A stretch of 51,341 nt of DNA from Gammaproteobacteria bacterium (GTDB taxonomy: Bacteria > Pseudomonadota > Gammaproteobacteria > Poriferisulfidales > Poriferisulfidaceae), in contig JAPOXW010000010.1 in NCBI GenBank assembly GCA_026706895.1, positions 1 to 51,341 of the forward strand, in the 5' to 3' direction. The stretch's first letter is position 1; each line of letters starts with the position of its first letter. Positions 8,946 through 16,483 of the stretch are shown in pieces. A model generated the notes under the pieces. It was given only the letters and a program-made list of their open reading frames with translations, ran no database searches and was not told the DNA's origin. Position numbers and translations under genes: made by a program.

Positions 8946-9947
8946 ATGTTGTTCCGTCGCCTTCTGTCGCTGACCGTGGCACTGACATTCCTGGTAGTGG
9001 TGATCGGCGCCTTCGTGAGGCTGACCGACGCCGGGCTCGGCTGCCCGGACTGGCCGGGATGCTACGGGCACCTGACTTCTCTACCGGAAACCGAACAGGA
9101 AATCGCGGCTGCACAGGCACAGGACCCGCGCGGGACATACGACGCCGTAAAGGCTTCTCGTGAAATGCTACACCGGTACCTGGCCGGCGCGCTCGGCCTG
9201 TTGATTCTGGCCTTGGCCGTACTGTGCCGAACCCGGCTGGGCAGCGCGCGCCTTGCACGCGGCACGATGGCGCTGCTCGCATTGGTGGTGTTGCAAGCCC
9301 TGCTCGGCATGTGGACCGTCACCCTGCAGTTGAAACCCTTGATCGTCACCCTGCACCTGCTGGGCGGCTTCGCCACTTTGGGCCTGATCTGGTGGCTGCT
9401 GCTGCGCTACCACGACTGGCCTCGCCCGACGGCTTCGGATCCGCCGCGTCCTCTGCGCTACCTGTACGCCGCCGCCTTGGCAGGGCTTGTCGTGCAGATC
9501 ACCCTAGGCGGATGGACCAGTACCAACTACGCCGCCCTGGCCTGCCCCGATTTTCCTACTTGCCGGGAACAGTGGTGGCCTTCCGGCATGGATTTCTCCG
9601 AGGCTTTCGTCCTGTGGCGGGGGCTGGGCATCGACTATGAGTACGGGGTTCTGGACAGCCCGGCGCGCACCGCCATCCATGTCGCCCATCGAATCGGCGC
9701 CGTCGTGGCTTCCGCCCTGATCCTGGCTTTAGCGGCCGCATCCATCCGGAGCGGACCCGGTGCATGGCGCACAAGCGGCTGGGTCCTGATCGCGCTGCTG
9801 GCCATCCAGGTTTCTCTCGGTATCGGCAATATCGTCCTGCAGCTTCCTCTTTCCGTCGCCGTCGCGCACAATGCTTTCGCGGCAATCCTGCTGCTAGCGA
9901 TTCTCACCCAGGGGCGACTTCTGCTCAACCGCGGAGCCAGCCCGTGA
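8946..9947 (+). CDS. ctaA: Heme A synthase (COX15/CtaA family)
   Basis: The enzyme oxidises the C8 methyl group of heme O to give heme A. The 333 residues show about eight hydrophobic helices. Family motifs include TDAGLGCPDWPGCYG near the N-terminus, EMLHRYLAG with a heme-ligand histidine, LGGWTSTNYAALACPDFPTC in the middle, and AVAHNAFAAILL at the end. The cysteine pairs in the loops are those of the type with conserved loop disulfides. Its stop overlaps the GTG start of ctaB by 4 bp. Confidence 0.95.
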   Translation: MLFRRLLSLTVALTFLVVVIGAFVRLTDAGLGCPDWPGCYGHLTSLPETEQEIAAAQAQDPRGTYDAVKASREMLHRYLAGALGLLILALAVLCRTRLGSARLARGTMALLALVVLQALLGMWTVTLQLKPLIVTLHLLGGFATLGLIWWLLLRYHDWPRPTASDPPRPLRYLYAAALAGLVVQITLGGWTSTNYAALACPDFPTCREQWWPSGMDFSEAFVLWRGLGIDYEYGVLDSPARTAIHVAHRIGAVVASALILALAAASIRSGPGAWRTSGWVLIALLAIQVSLGIGNIVLQLPLSVAVAHNAFAAILLLAILTQGRLLLNRGASP

Positions 9948-10831
9948 ATCTGACTTCCTCCTGGCGCGATTACTGGGAGGTCACCAAGCCGCGCGTGGTC
10001 GCGTTGATGACATTCACCGCACTGATCGGCATGGTTCTGGCCGATCCCCTGATGCAAGTGCCCATGAAAATGCTGTACGGCGCAATCGGCATCACCCTCA
10101 TGGCGGCTGCGGCTGCGGCCATCAACCAGATCGCCGACCAGCACGTGGATGCCCAAATGGACCGCACGCAGGCCCGACCCCTGCCGCGCGGTTCGTTGCG
10201 TACACCTCAGGTACTCGGATTTGCATCCCTGCTCGGCATGGGCGGGTTCCTGCTGCTGTACTTTTGGGTCAACGGGTTGACGGCCTGGTTGACTCTGGGT
10301 TCCCTGATCGGATATGCGCTGGTCTATACCCTTTACCTTAAGCGCGCGACACCCCAGAACATCGTCATCGGCGGGGCTGCCGGCGCCACGCCCCCCCTGC
10401 TCGGCTGGGCCGCGGTCACCGGCAATATCGAAGCAGGGGCCTTGGCCCTGTTCCTGATCATCTTCGTATGGACGCCCCCGCATTTCTGGGCGCTGGCCCT
10501 GCACCGCAAAGAGGACTATGCGAAAGCTGATATTCCAATGCTGCCGGTGACGCATGGCGACAGCTACACCCGCTTACAGATCACGCTGTACACCGTGTTG
10601 CTGGCTGCCACAAGCATGCTACCGTTCGTTATTCAACTCTCTGGACAGGTGTACCTGGCCGGTGCATTAATCCTGAACGGGATTTTCCTGGCCTATGCGA
10701 TACGAATGCAGAAGGAAGCCAGCAACCGCCTCGCCATGCCGACCTTCACCTATTCCATCGTCTACCTGATGGGGCTGTTCACATTGTTGCTTTTGGATCG
10801 GTACTTGGAATTGTTCCAAGCCTCCTCATGA
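9944..10831 (+). CDS. ctaB: Protoheme IX farnesyltransferase
   Basis: The enzyme adds a farnesyl group to heme B, making heme O, the substrate of CtaA. The protein is a UbiA-type prenyltransferase of 295 residues with about nine hydrophobic helices. The first aspartate-rich motif is in NQIADQHVDAQMDRT, and the second region includes YTLYLKR followed by APPLLG-like ATPPLLGW. The GTG start at 9944 overlaps the ctaA stop. A longer in-frame extension upstream would run through ctaA. It is the last gene of the oxidase cluster; no SCO1/SenC gene follows as in many relatives. Confidence 0.95.
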   Translation: MNLTSSWRDYWEVTKPRVVALMTFTALIGMVLADPLMQVPMKMLYGAIGITLMAAAAAAINQIADQHVDAQMDRTQARPLPRGSLRTPQVLGFASLLGMGGFLLLYFWVNGLTAWLTLGSLIGYALVYTLYLKRATPQNIVIGGAAGATPPLLGWAAVTGNIEAGALALFLIIFVWTPPHFWALALHRKEDYAKADIPMLPVTHGDSYTRLQITLYTVLLAATSMLPFVIQLSGQVYLAGALILNGIFLAYAIRMQKEASNRLAMPTFTYSIVYLMGLFTLLLLDRYLELFQASS

Positions 10832-10941
10832 CTGCTTGAAGCGAAATTGTATTAATTTCGTAGTCACTCTTCCGGTCTTGCCAAAATCTACTGTGGTGTG
10901 AGACTCGTAAATCCGGAACGGGTTAATCGCCCGAATCTCTC
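10826..10941 (-). pseudogene. Remnant of a second PIN-toxin 3' end
   Basis: On the minus strand, 10917-10941 matches 21 of 25 bases of 11323-11347, the C-terminal coding region of the intact vapC. It would encode EIRAINPFRIY, against EIRVIDPFRTP in the toxin. A stop codon lies immediately before it, and the rest of the gene is missing. The reading then continues to a stop at 10826. I take it as a decayed partial copy; it could also be a small duplicated segment. Confidence 0.35.
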
Positions 10942-11270
10942 AATTTTCTGACAGGCTCATTCTTACTTTCTTTGGCACATCACGGTTTTGTGTAATGGAA
11001 CAGAGGATTCCTTGGCCTTTCGCAAACCCCGACCCATGGCGACACCAGGCCGTATTCCAGCCCTCCCGGATCAGTCAGCCGGAATCGTCGGGCGACGCCC
11101 GGAACTGCAGAGAGAATCAGCCTTTTCGCCCCCCAGCTTTCCTTGGAAAACTGGTTTTGCAGGAAAACCCTGGTGCAGTATATTAAGTCGCAATCGTCAA
11201 GCAAGGCCTGTTCCCATATGTCCTGAACCCGTACACTGGAATCGTCCAGAAAAAACCGTACTTGCCTTCC
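10832..11270. other. Noncoding stretch between ctaB and vapC
   Basis: The 439 bp contain the PIN-gene remnant (10826-10941) and an inverted repeat CGAAATT-N5-AATTTCG (10842-10860) just after ctaB. Open frames exist across 10988-11323 but overlap vapC on the other strand and show no recognisable protein features or ribosome site. I see no convincing gene. Confidence 0.4.
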
Positions 11271-11735
11271 TCACTTTCCCGACCCTGCTAAGACTTCTTC
11301 TGGGGCACGATCTGGTGTTCTAAACGGGTCGATTACCCGAATCTCTCCGATCATCCGGTCATGCTGCAAATCTTCGGTGAGCAACGTGGAGCATTCGCAA
11401 GTCTGCGCGGCCGCAACGATCAGGGCATCCCACCATGAAAGTTTATGGAGTTGCTGAAGAAGCCAAGCTTTCTCCAGAACTGGGAGGTCGATGGCCACCG
11501 GTTGCCACACCGAAAATTTCCGCACAATCTCCTTTGCTTCTCCCTCCTCGAATCGTGGCTCCAACTTGCGCGTCAGCGTCGCATAGAGTTCCAGTAAAAC
11601 CTGAAAGCTGATCCGGGCCGACCGATGATGTGCTAAAAATGTAATCCATGCCTTCGCGCACGATTGTTTGGCAGGCTCCGACCCATCCTGCAGGTAAACC
11701 AGAATGTTGGTGTCAACGAAAACTGGCCCGGTCAT
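11271..11735 (-). CDS. vapC: PIN-domain toxin, VapC-like
   Basis: VapC toxins are Mg-dependent ribonucleases. The 154-residue protein begins VFVDTNILVYL, which supplies the first acidic metal ligand. A conserved glutamate follows in QVLLELYATL, and the later acidic cluster is in LSWWDALIVAAA and LLTEDLQHD. ATG 11735 is chosen because it gives the standard PIN start; it overlaps the antitoxin gene end by 23 bp, as expected for a coupled pair. An upstream in-frame start would add ten residues without PIN similarity. The RNA target cannot be told from sequence. Confidence 0.88.
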   Translation of the reverse strand: MTGPVFVDTNILVYLQDGSEPAKQSCAKAWITFLAHHRSARISFQVLLELYATLTRKLEPRFEEGEAKEIVRKFSVWQPVAIDLPVLEKAWLLQQLHKLSWWDALIVAAAQTCECSTLLTEDLQHDRMIGEIRVIDPFRTPDRAPEEVLAGSGK

Positions 11736-11955
11736 GCAATTCTTCCCGCGTCGGTTTTCGGCCATCCACCCATTTGAACTTTCGGGGTTTTCTTGCTAAA
11801 AGAGCCCTCATGGCAGTGTCGTACTCGTCTTCCTGACGCTTCATTCCTTCCAGCAAACCAGCCAACCATCGCGAGACACTACGGTCGCTCTCGGCAGCCC
11901 GGACCCTCAACCAGCGGGCAACATCTTCCGGCAGTGTTACAGTGATGTTCTTCAT
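11713..11955 (-). CDS. vapB: VapB-like antitoxin, ribbon-helix-helix type
   Basis: This 80-residue protein begins MKNITVTLPEDVARWLRVRA, which looks like a ribbon-helix-helix DNA-binding domain (strand followed by two helices, about 1-45). The basic C-terminal part, about 50-80, would wrap the toxin. It precedes and overlaps vapC. ATG 11955 is chosen because a consensus promoter ends only six bases upstream, so earlier in-frame codons would not be transcribed. The protein probably represses its own promoter through the palindrome at 11973-11987. Confidence 0.82.
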   Translation of the reverse strand: MKNITVTLPEDVARWLRVRAAESDRSVSRWLAGLLEGMKRQEDEYDTAMRALLARKPRKFKWVDGRKPTREELHDRASFR

Positions 11956-11961
11956 AACACG

Positions 11962-11990
11962 ATTATACGGAAACACGAAATTCGTGTCAA
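11962..11990 (-). promoter_or_regulatory. Consensus sigma70 promoter of vapBC with embedded operator
   Basis: On the minus strand TTGACA (11990-11985) and TATAAT (11967-11962) are separated by exactly 17 bp, a perfect sigma70 promoter. A perfect palindrome, ACACGAA-A-TTCGTGT (11973-11987), fills the spacer and touches the -35 box. This is the expected place for an autorepressor site. The -10 ends 6 bp before the vapB ATG, so the transcript should start at or next to the A of ATG. Confidence 0.8.
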
Positions 11991-12041
11991 ATGAAATTGG
12001 GTCAGGGAATCTCTCAAAGCCCTAGGAACCCCACTCGATGT

Positions 12042-12071
12042 TTGCGTTCAAACAGAGTAGTTTCATATAAT
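12042..12071 (+). promoter_or_regulatory. Promoter of def
   Basis: TTGCGT (12042-12047) and a perfect TATAAT (12066-12071) are separated by 18 bp. Transcription would begin near 12078. The ribosome site AAGGAG (12079-12084) lies 11 bp before the def ATG, so the leader is very short. It probably drives the def-fmt-ntrYX-trk run, which has few gaps. Confidence 0.65.
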
Positions 12072-12095
12072 GATTGGCAAGGAGTACGCTGGAAC

Positions 12096-12641
12096 ATGGC
12101 AAAACTTGAAGTCCTCCACTTCCCGGACCCGCGCCTGCGCACGGTGGCCGAGCCTGTTGCGGAGGTGACGGACGACACCCGGGAAATCGTCTCCAACATG
12201 CTGGAGACCATGTACGACGAATTCGGGATCGGCCTGGCGGCCGTGCAGGTCAATATTCCTCAGCGCATCGTGGTGATCGACCTGAGCGAGGACGGCAGCG
12301 AGCCGATGTGTTTGATCAACCCGAAGATTCTTGAAGCCGAAGGCACCGAGGAGATGGAAGAGGGCTGCCTGTCGGTCCCGGAGTTCCGGGCGCTGGTGCA
12401 ACGTGCCGAGAGAATCCGCTGCCGCGCCCTGAATGCGAACGGCGAAGAATTCGAGATCGAGACCGATGGCTTGCTTGCCGTCTGCATCCAGCACGAAATC
12501 GACCACCTGAACGGAAAACTGTTCGTCGATTACCTCTCGCCGCTCAAGCGCGAACGCGTCGCTGAAAAATTGCGCAAAATGGCACGCGCCGGAGAGATTC
12601 CGAAACGGACCCGGCGGCCGGAGTCTTACGTTCACGCCTGA
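12096..12641 (+). CDS. def: Peptide deformylase
   Basis: The enzyme removes the formyl group from the initiator methionine of new proteins. The 181-residue protein shows all three signature motifs: [19 protein letters not shown] with metal ligand C91, and QHEIDH with H133, E134 and H137. ATG 12096 gives the standard start [15 protein letters not shown] and has AAGGAG 11 bp upstream. The usual partner fmt follows directly. Confidence 0.97.
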   Translation: MAKLEVLHFPDPRLRTVAEPVAEVTDDTREIVSNMLETMYDEFGIGLAAVQVNIPQRIVVIDLSEDGSEPMCLINPKILEAEGTEEMEEGCLSVPEFRALVQRAERIRCRALNANGEEFEIETDGLLAVCIQHEIDHLNGKLFVDYLSPLKRERVAEKLRKMARAGEIPKRTRRPESYVHA

Positions 12642-12660
12642 TTCCCCTGCTGCAGCGCCC

Positions 12661-13584
12661 CTGCGGCTGATTTTCGCCGGCAGCGGGTCTTTCGCCGCCG
12701 TCGCACTCGAACGCCTGCAAGCCAGCGACCACACTCTCTGCGCGGTACTGTCGCAGCCGGACCGGCCAGCGGGTCGACACCTGCAGTTGCGCCCCACTCC
12801 CGTCTCGGAAATCGCCTTGGCTTCGCATCTGCCGCTGCTGCGACCGGACTCACTGGATTCTCCGGTACGCGATGAACTGGCACAGCACCACGCCGATGCC
12901 CTGGTGGTGGCGGATTTCGGGCGGCTGATCCCCGAACCGTGGCTCTGGCTGTGTCCGGGCGGCAGCCTGAATATCCATGCGTCATTGCTGCCCCGATGGC
13001 GCGGGGCGGCCCCGATTGCACGCGCAATCGAAACCGGCGATCCCACTGGCGGCTGTACGCTCATGCTGATGGATGCGGGTCTGGATACCGGCGACATCCT
13101 GGTTCAGGAATCTTTCTCTTTCGCCCCCGACGAGACCGCGGTTTCGGCCCAAGACCGACTGGCCCCGCTGGGTGCCGACCTGCTGCTGCGGTACTTGTCC
13201 GATTTCGATCCAAAACATCCATCACGACAGCCGCAGGACGAGACGCGGGCCTGTTACGCACCGGCGCTGCACAAGGACGAGGCTCCCATTGACTGGCACG
13301 ATCCGGCCGATCGGGTCGCCGCCAAGATCCGCGCCTTCAATCCCCGCCCGGTTGCCACCACGCGGTGCGGTGACGAAACCCTGCGCCTGTGGCAAGCCCA
13401 GGCACATGCAATGCAAACCGCCGAACCGGCAGGCACGGTGTTGCGTTGCAATCGCACCGGCCTATGGGTTGCATGCGGCGAAGGGCAAGTGCAGGTCACC
13501 GAATTGCAGCGGGCCGGAAGCCGGCGAATGTCCGCGCAGGACTTCTGCAATGCCCGTCCCCTGACCGGTTTGCAACTTGCGTGA
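12661..13584 (+). CDS. fmt: Methionyl-tRNA formyltransferase, apparent CTG start
   Basis: Fmt formylates initiator Met-tRNA, the reverse partner of Def. The frame encodes the family core: NIHASLLPRWRGAAPI with catalytic N and H, and GLDTGDILV with the catalytic D. A C-terminal tRNA-binding domain follows. Homology extends upstream of the first ordinary start codon (TTG 12787) through LRLIFAGSGSFAAVALERL. The CTG at 12661 would give the usual beginning (M)RLIFAG and 307 residues, the normal length. From the upstream stop at 12508 to 12786 there is no in-frame ATG, GTG or TTG. The usual FAGTPEFA reads FAGSGSFA. Alternatives are ACG at 12628, or a base error. The function is secure; the start is not. 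Confidence 0.85.
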   Translation: MRLIFAGSGSFAAVALERLQASDHTLCAVLSQPDRPAGRHLQLRPTPVSEIALASHLPLLRPDSLDSPVRDELAQHHADALVVADFGRLIPEPWLWLCPGGSLNIHASLLPRWRGAAPIARAIETGDPTGGCTLMLMDAGLDTGDILVQESFSFAPDETAVSAQDRLAPLGADLLLRYLSDFDPKHPSRQPQDETRACYAPALHKDEAPIDWHDPADRVAAKIRAFNPRPVATTRCGDETLRLWQAQAHAMQTAEPAGTVLRCNRTGLWVACGEGQVQVTELQRAGSRRMSAQDFCNARPLTGLQLA

Positions 13585-13631
13585 CAGCATCTCGGAGTTA
13601 AACTACTGGGGATTGGTTTACGGAAAGTCCT

Positions 13632-14183
13632 ATGCGTGCATTTTGGCTTTCGCTGCCGCTCCTCGGCACGTTGCTGGGCATCAGCCCTGCCCATGCGGAA
13701 TTGACTTTGGCCTCCGTCAAGAGCCATCAGGCCGCGCAGACCGTGCTGCTGGACCTCGAGGTGAAAATCGACGATGCCGATTCCGAAATCCCGCGCACGC
13801 TGTTACGGGGCGAAGTCTGGCTGGAGATCGAAATCACCCTGGTGCAAAAACGTCGCCTATTCGGCCACCAGCCGGTCGGCCGCCTCCACCTCCTTCAGCG
13901 CCTCTCGTACGATCCCTTGCACAACGTCTACCAAGTCACCCGCGTCAATCAGCAGGAACAGCAGACATTCACGAACCTGGCCGACGCCCTGGCCCGGCTT
14001 CGGGTGCTGAATGCCATCCCGGTCACGCGTCTTGACTGGCTGCTGCCGGAGCGTGAACAGTACCAAGGCGAAGTGCGTGCACGCCTTTACGCCAACCCGA
14101 TGCCGATGGCGCCTTCAGTCGGGTCGGCACGAAGCGAGCCCTTGGACTGGCAAAGCGGAATGGTTCCATGGCCCCTACCCTGA
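13632..14183 (+). CDS. DUF4390 family secreted protein
   Basis: The 183-residue protein has a clear signal peptide (about 1-22, ending SPAHA), followed by a beta-rich domain typical of DUF4390. Examples are LLDLEVKIDDADSEIPRTLL and RLSYDPLHNVYQVTR. Such genes precede ntrY in many gamma- and betaproteobacteria. The function is unknown; an envelope accessory role to NtrY is only suggested by synteny. The end overlaps ntrY by 16 bp. The rsmB gene that usually lies between fmt and this gene is absent; only 47 bp separate the two. Confidence 0.85.
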   Translation: MRAFWLSLPLLGTLLGISPAHAELTLASVKSHQAAQTVLLDLEVKIDDADSEIPRTLLRGEVWLEIEITLVQKRRLFGHQPVGRLHLLQRLSYDPLHNVYQVTRVNQQEQQTFTNLADALARLRVLNAIPVTRLDWLLPEREQYQGEVRARLYANPMPMAPSVGSARSEPLDWQSGMVPWPLP

Positions 14184-16483
14184 GATGGTTCCTGGCCGGC
14201 CCCTGGCCGGTCATCGGCATGTTCCTGTTGCTGGCGGGTTCACTGGCCATCATGGCCGAAGCCACGCAGAGTTCGGGGCATTTCCACCGGTGGCAATGGT
14301 GGGTGGCCAGTTTCAACGGCGTGCTGGCCTTGGCGCTTCTGGCACTGATCGGTCTCAGCCTTTCCCGTCTGATCCAGAGACTGCGCCACCGCGAGGCCGG
14401 GTCGCGCCTGTCACTGCGCATGACGGCCATGTTCGCCAGCTTCACCCTGATTCCGACCGCCATGGTGTTCATGTTTTCGGTATGGCTGATCTCCAGCGGC
14501 ATCGACAGCTGGTTCGACGTGGGAGTTGACGACACCCTGAACAAGGCATTGGAATTGAGCCGGACCTCGGTCGACATGCAAATGCGGGAGCGACGTTCGC
14601 AGGTGGAGCGTCTATTGCAGGAACCCATCGACGTCAGTGACCCCGAGGCAATGGTCGTGCGCATGCATGACCTGATGGTCCAGACGGGCGCGCTGGAGGC
14701 GACGTTGCTGGATTCCAGCAACAAGATCATCGCCTCCCAAGGAGAGGTGCCGGACATCCTGCCGGACCTGCCGGGCGAAGCCCAACTCCAGTTGCTGCAG
14801 GAAAGCGAGGAAAGCGGCTTCTACATGGCTCAGGAAGAACACCCGGAGCACGGCACCATCGTACGCATCCTGATGCAGGTTCCAGCATTGAGTCGGGAGT
14901 TGCCCCTGACGGACCAAGAGTTGCCCCTGGCCCTGAACCAGGAACTGCCCCTGACCCTGAATCAGGAACTGCCCCTGCTCCTGAACCGGGAACTGCCTCT
15001 AACCCTGAACCGGGAGATACCCCTGACGACTCGGGAACTGTCCCTGACCCTGCAGATCCTGTACCCCGTGTCCGAGTACATGCTCGGCCTGACCGACAGC
15101 GTCGAAAAAGCCTCCGTCACCTACCAATCACTTCTGGAACAGCGCACCCCTTTGAAATACAACCTCACTTTCGTGATGGCCCTAGCGGTCCTGTTGGGGC
15201 TCTTGTTCGCAATGTGGGCCGCCCTGTTCTCGGCACAGCGGATCCTGTCGCCGATCTCGGAACTCGCGCGTGGCATCGAGGCCGTGGCGGTCGGCGAATA
15301 CAGCCAGCGCCTCCCGACCGGACGGGGCGATGAACTGGGCCAACTGGTACATTCCTACAATGACATGATCGAGCGCTTGGCCAACGCCCGGTACGTGGCG
15401 GAGACCCGGCGCCTAACAATCGAGCAGCAGCACACCTACCTGCACACGGTCCTCGAGCACTTGTCCTCCGGGGTCATCAGCGTGGATGACCGCAACGAGG
15501 TGATTACCGCCAACCCCGCCGCCAGTTCCATCCTGGACCTAGACATCGAGCGCTACATCCGGCAGCCCATTTCCGTCCTGCGCGAAGAGCATCCCCAGCT
15601 TGAACCGCTATGGAATCTCATGGATCACCAGCAGTACAGCGTTGCCGATCTCAGGCGGCAGTTGCAGATCAACAACGAGTTGAAGGTATTGCACTGCCAC
15701 GGCGCACAGCTGCCAAAAGGCGCCGGCTACGTGGTGGTATTCGAGGACATTACCGACCTGCAACAAGCCCAACGCCAGGCGGCCTGGGGCGAGGTGGCCC
15801 GGCGGTTGGCCCACGAGATCAAGAACCCGTTGACGCCCATCCGCCTGTCGGCGGAGCGAATGCAGCACCGCATCCAATCCCGCCTCGCCGAAGAAGATTC
15901 CGAGATCCTGCAGCGTGCCACGCAGACGATCGTGCGTCAGGTGGAATCCATGAAAACCATGATCGACGAATTCAGCGAGTATTCTGCCGATCGCTTTACA
16001 CCGGAGTTGCTGGACCTGAATGCCTTGAGCACAGAAGTTCTTGATTTATATGTAGAAGACCGATCGAAGATTTCCATCCGAACCGAATTGAGCGAAACAC
16101 CCGCCTGGATACAGGGAGACCCGGATCGCATGCGCCAGCTACTGCACAACCTCATCAAGAACGCGCTGGAAGCACAGGAGGAGCAGGCAGAAGGGACCAT
16201 CATCCTGAGCACCGAGATGCAGGGGGCCACGGTAATGCTGAAAGTGCAGGATACCGGCCCCGGCTTTTCCCCGGAGATCATCGCCCGGGCATTCGAGCCG
16301 TATGTCACCACCAAGCCCAGCGGAAACGGGCTCGGGCTTGCCGTGGTGTACCGGATTACGGAGGATCATCAGGGGCGGATTCGCGTATACAATGACCCAA
16401 CGGGAGGCGGGTGCGTAGAAATCGAGTTCAACGCATCCCCACAGTCTCCGCAAGAAGTTCAGAGTCCAGCAGCCGTGGCATGA
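14168..16483 (+). CDS. ntrY: NtrY-type sensor histidine kinase with an octapeptide repeat insert
   Basis: This membrane kinase of 771 residues probably phosphorylates the adjacent NtrX. Three hydrophobic helices lie in about 5-105, then a periplasmic region, and a fourth helix near 333-358. HAMP (about 359-412) and a PAS domain (about 425-530) follow. The phosphoacceptor is H549 in LAHEIKNPLTPIRLSAERM. The ATPase part has the N box NLIKNALEA, VQDTGPGF and NGLGLAVV, so the kinase looks intact. The sensor region contains seven imperfect copies of a 7-8 residue unit (residues 244-296), unlike usual NtrY. The signal sensed is unknown; relatives have been linked to nitrogen status, redox state and envelope functions. 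Confidence 0.92.
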   Translation: MAPTLRWFLAGPWPVIGMFLLLAGSLAIMAEATQSSGHFHRWQWWVASFNGVLALALLALIGLSLSRLIQRLRHREAGSRLSLRMTAMFASFTLIPTAMVFMFSVWLISSGIDSWFDVGVDDTLNKALELSRTSVDMQMRERRSQVERLLQEPIDVSDPEAMVVRMHDLMVQTGALEATLLDSSNKIIASQGEVPDILPDLPGEAQLQLLQESEESGFYMAQEEHPEHGTIVRILMQVPALSRELPLTDQELPLALNQELPLTLNQELPLLLNRELPLTLNREIPLTTRELSLTLQILYPVSEYMLGLTDSVEKASVTYQSLLEQRTPLKYNLTFVMALAVLLGLLFAMWAALFSAQRILSPISELARGIEAVAVGEYSQRLPTGRGDELGQLVHSYNDMIERLANARYVAETRRLTIEQQHTYLHTVLEHLSSGVISVDDRNEVITANPAASSILDLDIERYIRQPISVLREEHPQLEPLWNLMDHQQYSVADLRRQLQINNELKVLHCHGAQLPKGAGYVVVFEDITDLQQAQRQAAWGEVARRLAHEIKNPLTPIRLSAERMQHRIQSRLAEEDSEILQRATQTIVRQVESMKTMIDEFSEYSADRFTPELLDLNALSTEVLDLYVEDRSKISIRTELSETPAWIQGDPDRMRQLLHNLIKNALEAQEEQAEGTIILSTEMQGATVMLKVQDTGPGFSPEIIARAFEPYVTTKPSGNGLGLAVVYRITEDHQGRIRVYNDPTGGGCVEIEFNASPQSPQEVQSPAAVA
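14897..15055 (+). repeat. In-frame tandem repeat, about 24 bp x 7, in ntrY
   Basis: Seven consecutive units encode variants of ELPLTLNQ or ELPLTLNR; four are 8 codons and three are 7 codons long. The core codons CTG CCC CTG are nearly constant, while positions 5-8 drift. The array lies in the periplasmic part, just before the segment ILYPVSEYM. All units keep the reading frame, so copy-number change would alter loop length without breaking the kinase. Confidence 0.9.

Noticed and set aside
10988-11323. Open frames between ctaB and vapC
   Set aside because: No ribosome site, no recognisable protein pattern, and overlap with the 3' part of vapC on the other strand.
14897-15055. CRISPR-like array
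   Set aside because: The repeats have no spacers, stay in frame within ntrY and encode a regular peptide.
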